Source: an uncultured Actinobaculum sp.
Lineage (GTDB): Bacteria > Actinomycetota > Actinomycetes > Actinomycetales > Actinomycetaceae
Direction: 5' to 3'
Assembly (NCBI GenBank): GCA_938020505.1
Contig: CALIHR010000030.1
Span: 1 to 28,797, forward strand
Length of the DNA: 28,797 bases
A program made the position numbers and the translations under genes. Positions 22,493 through 28,797 of this stretch are shown here, in pieces. The notes beneath the pieces are model-generated. The model searched no databases, had not been told where the DNA came from, and was given only the letters and a program-made list of their open reading frames with translations. The stretch's first letter is position 1, and each line of letters begins with the position of its first letter.

Positions 22493-23890
22493 ATGGCCAA
22501 GCAGGCCCCCTCGAAGCTCGACAGCGTCATCGCCCTGGCGAAGCGGCGCGGCTTCGTCTTCCCTTGCGGCGAGATCTACGGCGGCACGAGGTCCGCATGG
22601 GACTACGGCCCGCTGGGCGTCGAGTTGAAGGAGAACATCAAGCGGCAGTGGTGGCGGCACATGGTCACGTCGCGCGACGACGTCGTCGGCCTCGACTCGT
22701 CGATCATCCTTCCCCGCGAGGTGTGGGTCGCTTCGGGCCACGTCGGCGTTTTCAACGATCCTCTCACCGAATGCCTCTCGTGCCACAAGCGCTTCCGCGT
22801 GGACCAGATGCAGGAGGAATTCGCCGCGAAGAAGGGGATCGAGGATCCCGATTCGGTGGAGCTGGCCGAAATCGCATGCGGCAATTGCGGCACGCGCGGC
22901 CAATGGACGGAGCCGCGCGATTTCAACATGATGCTCAAGACCCACCTGGGGCCGGTCGAGGACGAATCGGGCCTCCATTACCTTCGCCCCGAGACGGCGC
23001 AGGGCATTTTCGTCGACTTCCAGAACGTCATGACGTCTGCCCGCAAGCGCCCCCCGTTTGGAATTGGGCAGATCGGAAAGTCCTTCCGCAACGAGATCAC
23101 GCCCGGAAATTTCATTTTCCGCACGCGTGAGTTTGAGCAAATGGAAATGGAATTTTTTGTCAAGCCCGGAACCGACGAGGAATGGCACCAGTATTGGATC
23201 GACGAGCGGCGCAACTGGTACGTCGGCCTGGGAATCGACCCCGAGAATCTTCGGCTGTACGAGCATCCGCAGGAGAAGCTCTCCCATTATTCGAAGCGGA
23301 CGGTCGACATCGAGTACCGTTTCGGCTTCCGCGGATCCGATTGGGGCGAGCTCGAAGGGATCGCCAATCGCACGGACTTCGACCTGTCGACGCACACCAA
23401 GCATTCCGGCAAAGACCTGTCCTATTTCGACCAGGCCAGCGGCGAACGCTGGATTCCCTACGTCATTGAGCCCGCGGCGGGCCTGACTCGATCCCTCATG
23501 GCCTTCCTCGTCGAGGCCTACGCGGAGGACGAGGCCCCCAACGCCAAGGGCGGGGTCGACAAACGCGTGGTGCTCCGGCTCGACCCGCGCCTCTCGCCGG
23601 TCAAGGCGGCCGTTCTTCCGCTCTCGCGCGACGAGCGGCTTTCGCCGTTGGCGCGCGAGCTGGCGGCTGCGCTCCGCAAGAACTGGAACGTCGATTTCGA
23701 CGACGCCGGCGCCGTCGGCCGCCGCTATCGCCGCCAGGACGAGATTGGCACGCCTTTCTGCATCACCGTCGATTTCGACTCCCTCGAAGACCGCGCCGTG
23801 ACCGTTCGCGACCGCGACACGATGGAGCAAGTCCGCATTCCGATCTCCGACGTCGAGGGATGCCTCGCCGGTAAGCTGGTTGGGTGTTGA
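22493..23890 (+). CDS. glyS: Glycyl-tRNA synthetase (alpha2 class II type)
   Basis: This 465-aa enzyme charges tRNA-Gly with glycine. It has the N-terminal block FPCGEIYGGTRSAWDYGPLG, a CxxC...CxxC zinc insertion (C94, C97, C129, C132), the class II motif 2 around GKSFRNEITPGNFIFRTREF and EMEFF, and motif 3 in EPAAGLTRSLMAF. The C-terminal anticodon-binding domain starts near residue 365 (DPRLSPVKAAVLPLS). The single-chain homodimeric form is standard in actinobacteria. AAAGGAG at 22477-22483 selects the ATG at 22493; an upstream extension to 22370 has no family sequence. Its divergence from a zinc-uptake operon may be coincidental, although the enzyme is predicted to bind zinc. The stop overlaps the next gene by 7 nt. 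Confidence 0.96.
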   Translation: MAKQAPSKLDSVIALAKRRGFVFPCGEIYGGTRSAWDYGPLGVELKENIKRQWWRHMVTSRDDVVGLDSSIILPREVWVASGHVGVFNDPLTECLSCHKRFRVDQMQEEFAAKKGIEDPDSVELAEIACGNCGTRGQWTEPRDFNMMLKTHLGPVEDESGLHYLRPETAQGIFVDFQNVMTSARKRPPFGIGQIGKSFRNEITPGNFIFRTREFEQMEMEFFVKPGTDEEWHQYWIDERRNWYVGLGIDPENLRLYEHPQEKLSHYSKRTVDIEYRFGFRGSDWGELEGIANRTDFDLSTHTKHSGKDLSYFDQASGERWIPYVIEPAAGLTRSLMAFLVEAYAEDEAPNAKGGVDKRVVLRLDPRLSPVKAAVLPLSRDERLSPLARELAAALRKNWNVDFDDAGAVGRRYRRQDEIGTPFCITVDFDSLEDRAVTVRDRDTMEQVRIPISDVEGCLAGKLVGC

Positions 23891-25257
23891 CGGGCCACGG
23901 CCATTCGCATTCGGGCCCCCTGGACATCGCCCCGGGGGCACGCAGACGCGTTTCGGCGATTCTGGCCGCCGTCGTCCTGCCCCTGGCGATAGCCACGGCC
24001 GTTCTGCTCGTGGCCCTGTGGCCGAAAGGGGAGACGCCCGTCGGCTCGCGGCCCCTGTACTCCAACGGCGTGCGCGCCGTGACGGGCGAGATCACGTCGG
24101 TCGGCAAGGTCGATTCCTCTGGCCAGACGCCCGTGAAGATGAAGGTCGACGGCGTGGACGTGCCCGTCCACGTCCCGCCGGAGATCATTGCCAACGGGCT
24201 CGACGTCGGCGACGAGATTCGGGCGATCTTCAATCCCGCCGCCCTCGAAAGCGGCACGGCCTACGTTTTCACCGATTTCGTCCGCACCCATCAGATGCTG
24301 TGGCTGTTGGCCGTGTACGTCGCAGTGGTTTTGGCGGTGGCGCGGTGGAAAGGCGCCATGGCCCTCGCAGGCCTCGGCGTCTCTCTCGCCGTCGTCGGGG
24401 CGTTCATGGTGCCCGCGCTGACCGTCAGCGAGCATCCGGTGCTCGTCATACTGGTCGGCGCCGCGGCGATGATGTTCGCCTCAATCTACCTTGCCCACGG
24501 GATTTCGATTCGAACGACGACGGCCGTCATCGGCACCTTCGCGGGGCTGGTCATCACGACGGGCGTGGCGTGGTGGGCCGTCGGGGCGGCCAATCTCACG
24601 GGCGCGCTTTCCGACGACGCGCGCATCCTGGCCGGCGAGCTGCCCAACGTCCAACTCCAGGCGATTCTGCTCGGCGGGGTCATCCTCGCCGGACTCGGCG
24701 CGCTCAACGACGTGACGATCACCCAGGTCTCCACCGTGTGGGAGCTCCACACGGCGAACCCGCGCCTGACGCGCCGAAGGCTCGTCAGTCAGGGAATGGC
24801 CGTCGGACGCGATCACATCGCCTCGACCGTCTACACGCTCGCCTTCGCCTACGTAGGCACGGCACTCACGCTGCTTGTCGCCGCGGCGCTCATGCGACGG
24901 CCCGCTGTCGATCTCGTCCAGCTCGGCGAAATCGCCGAAGAGATCGTGCGCACCTTGGCCGCTTCCATCGGCTTGGTGCTCGCCATTCCGCTGACGACGG
25001 CCGTCGCCGCCGTCCTCGCGCCCGTCGCTCCGACCGGCGCCCGGCCGACTGGCGACGATCCCGAAGGCGATTCGGGCGATGCGGAGGATGCTTGGGACGA
25101 GGCGGACGAAACCCGGGACGAGGACATCTGGGACGGCGAGCCGGCCGTCGGCCGCAAAGCGGGCAACGTCCATGCGCGCGGTCAGTGCGAAGAATTCGAA
25201 TACGACTGCGCCGAGATAGACAGGGCGACCCGCGGAGACGGCCCATGGCCGCGATGA
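23884..25257 (+). CDS. YibE/F-family membrane protein
   Basis: This is a 457-aa polytopic membrane protein of the YibE/F family, whose function is unknown. It starts with a His-rich cytoplasmic segment (GHGHSHSG, residues 4-11) and a first helix (about 24-46). An extracytoplasmic beta-rich domain (about 50-140, with VTGEITSV and VDGVDVPVHVPPEI) and about seven further helices follow. The landmark GLGALNDVTITQVSTVWEL lies near residues 275-295. The tail after residue 385 is very acidic (DDPEGDSGDAEDAWDEADE) and probably disordered. The GTG start overlaps the glyS stop; a TTG next to it is an alternative. The 3' end overlaps the Dus gene, implying one transcript. Confidence 0.88.
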   Translation: MLTGHGHSHSGPLDIAPGARRRVSAILAAVVLPLAIATAVLLVALWPKGETPVGSRPLYSNGVRAVTGEITSVGKVDSSGQTPVKMKVDGVDVPVHVPPEIIANGLDVGDEIRAIFNPAALESGTAYVFTDFVRTHQMLWLLAVYVAVVLAVARWKGAMALAGLGVSLAVVGAFMVPALTVSEHPVLVILVGAAAMMFASIYLAHGISIRTTTAVIGTFAGLVITTGVAWWAVGAANLTGALSDDARILAGELPNVQLQAILLGGVILAGLGALNDVTITQVSTVWELHTANPRLTRRRLVSQGMAVGRDHIASTVYTLAFAYVGTALTLLVAAALMRRPAVDLVQLGEIAEEIVRTLAASIGLVLAIPLTTAVAAVLAPVAPTGARPTGDDPEGDSGDAEDAWDEADETRDEDIWDGEPAVGRKAGNVHARGQCEEFEYDCAEIDRATRGDGPWPR

Positions 25258-26546
25258 AAGCCGCCCTGTCGCCCGCGGCGATGAGGGCCGACGCGCTGGG
25301 CGAGGCGAAGGCCGCTGCGACGGGCGCGTCCGGCGTGGCTTTCGGGCCCCTGCGCCTTCGAACCCCCGTCATGCTCGCGCCCATGGCCGGCGTGACCAAT
25401 CCGCCCTTCCGCCAACTCTGCAGGGAGCAGGCCGAAATGGGTCTCGCCCTGGCGGGAGGGGATCCTGCGCCGCGGGGGCTCCCGGGAACTGACGCGCCCG
25501 GCGGCCTGTGGGTGTGCGAGATGATCACCTCGCGGGCGCTCGTCGAACGCAACCCCGAGGCGATGAACATGATCAAACCCGATCCCGGGGACCCGGTCCG
25601 CTCGATTCAGCTCTACGGCGTCGAGCCGAAGACCTGCGCCGCCGCCGTGGCGATGCTGGTCGGCGAGGACAGGGCCGACCACATCGACCTCAATTTCGGC
25701 TGCCCGGCGCCGAAGGTGACCCGCAAGGGCGGGGGATCGGCGCTTCCGTGGAAGCTTGACCTTTTCCGTGAGATCGTTTCGGCCGCCGTCGAGGCCGCCC
25801 GGCGCGCAAGCGCCGACCGCGACGTCGAAGTGCCCGTGACGGCGAAGATCCGCGTGGGAATCGACGGCGGCCACACCACTTTCTTCGACGCCGCGAGAAT
25901 CGCCGAGGACGCGGGGATCGCGGGCCTTACCCTGCATGCCCGCACGACTGCCCAGCATTATTCGGGCGGCGCCGATTGGCGGCGCATCGCCGAGCTGGCG
26001 GAGTCCACAAGCCTGCCGGTGCTCGGAAACGGCGACGTTTTCGAGGTCGAGGACGCGGTGCGCCTCATGGCCGAAACGGGTTGCGCCGGCGTGGCCGTCG
26101 GGCGAGGATGCCAGGGCAGGCCGTGGCTTTTCCGCGAGCTCGCGGCGCGCCTGCACGGATGCGGAAAGGTCGCCCGGCCGGGGCTGAGCGACGTCGTCGC
26201 CATGATAGAAAGGCACGGCCAGCTTTCCTACGAGCACTTCAACGGGGACGAGCACCGTGCCATGAGGGAGCTGCGCAAGCACATTGGCTGGTATCTGCGC
26301 GGATTCGCGGTGGGAGGCGAGAGCCGCAGGGAGCTTGCGCTCGTGTCGACCCGCGAGGAACTCCGCGACCGCCTGGCGCAGCTTGATTTAGATCAGCCTT
26401 ACCCGGAGGCGGCCGAAGGCCCGCGCGGGCGGGCCGGCGGGCCGAAGCGCCCGCACGTTCCCGACGGGTGGCTCGATTCGCGCGAGCTGAGCCCAGCGGA
26501 CCGGGCAAGAATCGCACGGGCGGAAATCAACGTCTCGGGAGGCTGA
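25245..26546 (+). CDS. dusB: tRNA-dihydrouridine synthase (Dus family)
   Basis: This is an FMN-dependent reductase that makes dihydrouridine in tRNA. The 433-aa protein shows the TIM-barrel motifs LAPMAGVTNPPFRQLC, QLYGVEP, DLNFGCPAPKVTRKGGG with the catalytic C153, LHARTTAQHYSGG, GNGDVFEVEDA and VGRGCQGRPWLF, then the helical C-terminal RNA-binding domain. An insert around residues 63-85 (rich in Gly/Pro/Ala) breaks the second strand region and is not typical. The ATG at 25245 is preferred since GGAG lies 7 nt upstream; an ATG at 25254 overlapping the previous stop would be too far from it. Which Dus subclass it belongs to is uncertain; actinobacteria commonly annotate this as DusB. Confidence 0.92.
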   Translation: MAAMKAALSPAAMRADALGEAKAAATGASGVAFGPLRLRTPVMLAPMAGVTNPPFRQLCREQAEMGLALAGGDPAPRGLPGTDAPGGLWVCEMITSRALVERNPEAMNMIKPDPGDPVRSIQLYGVEPKTCAAAVAMLVGEDRADHIDLNFGCPAPKVTRKGGGSALPWKLDLFREIVSAAVEAARRASADRDVEVPVTAKIRVGIDGGHTTFFDAARIAEDAGIAGLTLHARTTAQHYSGGADWRRIAELAESTSLPVLGNGDVFEVEDAVRLMAETGCAGVAVGRGCQGRPWLFRELAARLHGCGKVARPGLSDVVAMIERHGQLSYEHFNGDEHRAMRELRKHIGWYLRGFAVGGESRRELALVSTREELRDRLAQLDLDQPYPEAAEGPRGRAGGPKRPHVPDGWLDSRELSPADRARIARAEINVSGG

Positions 26547-27782
26547 ATGAACGCGGGCGAACGCTGGATCGACGAACCGGCGAAAAGGTCAAGCCGCACC
26601 GAATTCGAACGCGACCGCGGAAGGGTGCTCCACTCCTCCGCGCTCAGGCGGCTCGGCGCGAAAACCCAAGTGCTCGGGCCCGAATCGGACGATTTCATCC
26701 GCACGCGCCTGACCCATTCCCTCGAGGTCGCCCAGATCGGGCGCTCTCTCGCCATCAACCTCGGCGCCGACCCGGACATCGTCGAAACCGCCTGCCTCTC
26801 CCATGACCTCGGCCATCCGCCTTACGGGCACAACGGCGAGCGGGCCCTCGCCGACGTCGCCGCGCCGATCGGCGGATTCGAGGGAAACGCCCAGACCTTC
26901 AGGATTCTCACGCGACTCGAGCCGAAGATGATCGCGCCCGGCGGGCGGCACGTCGGACTCAATCTCACTCGGGGCACGCTCGACGCCGTCGTCAAATACC
27001 CGTGGGGCGCGGGCGAGGGCCCCCTTCGCGAGGACGGATCGCCCACGCCGAAGTTCAATTTTTATTCCGACGACGCCGACGTCTTCGCCTGGGTGCGCGG
27101 CGGCGCCGGCGAGGGCAGATGCATCGAAGCCCAGATGATGGACCTCGCCGACGACATCGCCTACTCGACCCACGACGTCGAAGACGGGATCGTGCGCGGG
27201 CTTGTCCGCACGGACCGGCTGCGCGACGCGGCCGAGCAAAGCCGGATTATCGAGGCCACGCGCGGCTGGTACGGCTTCGCCGACGGCGACGCCCTGGGCG
27301 CCGCGCTCGAACGCCTGCTGGGCCAGGAGAATTGGCCGGCCGAATTTGTCGGGACCTATGCACAATTGGCGCAGGTCAAGGACCTGACCAGCGATCTCAT
27401 CGGGCGCTTCATATCGGGGGTGTGCGACGCAACGGCCGCCGTCCACGGAACCGGATCCCTCCGCCGGCACTCCGGCGGCCTCGTGATCCCCGAGACGACC
27501 CGCGAAGAGATCATGCTGCTCAAGGGCTTGGCCGTCTACTACGTCATGCTGCCGCGCGAGAGCGAGCCCCTCTACTACGAGCAGCGCACAGTGGTCTACG
27601 ATCTGGTCGATGCGCTCAACGGCAGCCCCGAGCGGTTGGAGCCGCAATTTCTTGAACAGTGGAATATGGCCGGCGGGGATGCGTCGGGACGGCTTCGCGC
27701 CGTCGTCGACCAGGTTGCGAGCCTCACGGACCAGTCCGCCCGCCAGTGGCACTCGCGCCTGTGCGGCTTCCTGCGGAACTGA
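26547..27782 (+). CDS. dgt: dGTPase-like HD-domain dNTP triphosphohydrolase
   Basis: This 411-aa enzyme of the HD superfamily hydrolyses dNTPs (often dGTP) to the nucleoside and triphosphate, helping to control dNTP pools. HD metal ligands are visible: H57 in RLTHSLEVAQIG, H86-D87 in LSHDLGHPPYGHNGE, and a distal Asp in LADDIAYSTHDVEDG. The N-terminal TEFERDRGRVLHSSALRRLGAKTQV is a strong family signature. The ATG follows the Dus stop with no gap, and GGGAGG lies 4 nt upstream. dus-dgt adjacency, often near dnaG, is frequent in actinobacteria. Two hairpins follow the stop. Confidence 0.94.
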   Translation: MNAGERWIDEPAKRSSRTEFERDRGRVLHSSALRRLGAKTQVLGPESDDFIRTRLTHSLEVAQIGRSLAINLGADPDIVETACLSHDLGHPPYGHNGERALADVAAPIGGFEGNAQTFRILTRLEPKMIAPGGRHVGLNLTRGTLDAVVKYPWGAGEGPLREDGSPTPKFNFYSDDADVFAWVRGGAGEGRCIEAQMMDLADDIAYSTHDVEDGIVRGLVRTDRLRDAAEQSRIIEATRGWYGFADGDALGAALERLLGQENWPAEFVGTYAQLAQVKDLTSDLIGRFISGVCDATAAVHGTGSLRRHSGGLVIPETTREEIMLLKGLAVYYVMLPRESEPLYYEQRTVVYDLVDALNGSPERLEPQFLEQWNMAGGDASGRLRAVVDQVASLTDQSARQWHSRLCGFLRN

Positions 27783-27832
27783 CGCCGGGCAGCCTGAGAA
27801 GCCCGGACGCCCGGCGCTGGGGGCTTTGCCCC
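27783..27832 (+). terminator. Double hairpin after dgt
   Basis: CGCCGGGC (27783-27790) pairs with GCCCGGCG (27809-27816), and directly after it GGGGC (27820-27824) pairs with GCCCC (27828-27832) around TTT. A T/G-rich stretch follows. It probably ends the glyS-yibE/F-dus-dgt transcript. Confidence 0.6.
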
Positions 27833-27995
27833 GGGTCTGCTGTTGTTTGGTTGTGGGTGTAAAACTTTGTTCTCGGACGGGCATTCCGCCAAGGTAGCCG
27901 TAGGCGTTAAGCTGGTGTTTGCGTGGTCGGCTTGCATGGGTTTGCCCGTCAATTTTCGAATGCCTGTTCCTTTCGGGGAGTTGAGGAGATTTGAT

Positions 27996-28688
27996 ATGGC
28001 TGTTCGGACGAGACGTCTTCCGCGTTTTCTTGCGTCTCTTGTGGGACTCGTCGCTTTGCTTCTGACTGGGTGCAAGATCGACGGGACGGTCGAGTTCCAA
28101 GCCGACGGCCGGGTACTGATCGATTTGACAGTCGAAGATTCCGACGGGGAACTGACCAAGATTAATCAAAGATGCGAAGCCCTCCGCGTAATGGTTTTGG
28201 GGCAAGTTAAGTTCATCAGAAACCCGAAAGTTGAGGATATTACCCCTCCCGGGGGACGCACAACGTGCAGGGTGACCTCAAAAGAACCATTCGTCGGAGG
28301 GTTTGGTTTTAAAGAAAACAAAGACACGTACTCTTTCGTGTTTCCGAATAACCACACAGACGAGGACTATAGTGACTTTAAAACAAGAATTATCATCACA
28401 ATGCCAGGAAAGATTCTCAATGCGACTAAAGGTAAGGTGAATGGTAATAAAGTTATCATTAACAGTTTAGATTTCGCCAACACCGGCATTTCTATTACGG
28501 CGCAAAAGGGGCAAGGCGCTTCTGCGGATAAGTCTGCCGGTCCTTGGGCTGGGGGGTCTGGGGTGTCGTCGTCTTCGGGTTCTGGCGGGTTTCCTGTGTG
28601 GGGGTGGGTCGGCGTCGGCGCGGGGGCTGTGACCGTTGTCGCTGTTGTCGCGTTCATGGTCGGGCGCAGGAGGCGTCCTGACAACTAG
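27996..28688 (+). CDS. LppM-like lipoprotein with C-terminal membrane anchor
   Basis: This 230-aa protein has a lipoprotein signal peptide (basic MAVRTRRLPR, hydrophobic core, lipobox LTGC with C26). An extracytoplasmic domain resembling the LppM family follows (KIDGTVEFQADGRVLIDLTV near its start), then a Gly/Ser linker (about 170-200), a transmembrane helix (about 201-222) and an RRRR stop-transfer end. The mycobacterial LppM is an envelope lipoprotein implicated in host interaction; that role is not inferred here. GAGGAG lies 7 nt before the ATG. The middle of the gene (about 28320-28500) is only 35-43% G+C, against GC-rich ends, and uses many AAA/ATT codons. An upstream in-frame extension to 27843 has no support. 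Confidence 0.8.
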   Translation: MAVRTRRLPRFLASLVGLVALLLTGCKIDGTVEFQADGRVLIDLTVEDSDGELTKINQRCEALRVMVLGQVKFIRNPKVEDITPPGGRTTCRVTSKEPFVGGFGFKENKDTYSFVFPNNHTDEDYSDFKTRIIITMPGKILNATKGKVNGNKVIINSLDFANTGISITAQKGQGASADKSAGPWAGGSGVSSSSGSGGFPVWGWVGVGAGAVTVVAVVAFMVGRRRRPDN

Positions 28689-28797
28689 GACTTGTGGGGT
28701 CCGTCAGGCCCGGATCGGGGTCTGCGGCCGAGTGAGGGGATGTTTTCTTAGTGCCGGGGTCCGCGGCGGCGCTGATGCGCCGAAGTCTCGAAGGGAC

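Noticed and set aside
1..28797. CRISPR arrays, rRNA and tRNA genes
   Set aside because: No regularly spaced repeat array with unique spacers and no canonical tRNA or rRNA signature was seen; the only tandem array (21175-21288) has no spacers.

Overview
The window is about 28.8 kb of high-GC DNA (a sampled housekeeping stretch is near 67% G+C), densely packed with short or overlapping gene junctions. It looks like a chromosomal segment of a Gram-positive actinobacterium. The reasons are the division and cell-wall order murD-ftsW-murG-murC-ftsQ-ftsZ-pgeF-sepF-yggT-divIVA-lspA, a polar-growth DivIVA (Wag31 type), an LppM-like lipoprotein, and several promoters whose -10 box sits only 6-7 nt before the start codon (leaderless mRNA). 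An Actinomycetaceae-like member is my guess for the family; the sequence alone does not prove it.

Left part (1-15109, all + strand): the end of murD, then ftsW, murG, murC and ftsQ in one overlapping transcription unit for lipid II synthesis and septal wall assembly. ftsZ has its own promoter, followed by pgeF, sepF and yggT. A perfect 34-bp palindrome and about 500 nt of structured non-coding DNA separate these from divIVA, which is followed by lspA and rluD (overlapping) and a leaderless dnaE.

Middle part (15110-18100): an accessory segment of different base composition. It holds two - strand genes that I do not recognise: a 487-aa helical protein and a 152-aa two-helix membrane protein. 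The large gene is about 55-60% G+C at its 5' end and falls to about 27-43% in its body. A second perfect 34-bp palindrome covers its promoter region. About 680 nt of apparently empty DNA follows.

Right part (18101-28797): - strand genes for a small S4 RNA-binding protein, a DedA/VTT-type membrane protein, and a zinc-uptake operon znuA-znuC-znuB-zur, controlled by a Zur-box-like site lying exactly over the znuA -10 box and start codon. Divergent from it, on the + strand, is a tightly packed unit glyS - yibE/F-like - dus - dgt, ended by hairpins. Last comes an LppM-like lipoprotein gene whose core is again low in G+C. The last 109 nt contain no gene that I can see.

The most unusual material is the mosaic low-GC pair at 15341-17310 with its palindromic control site, the five-unit tandem repeat between znuA and znuC, and the palindrome-rich gap before divIVA. 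I saw no tRNA, rRNA, CRISPR array, transposase or integrase.
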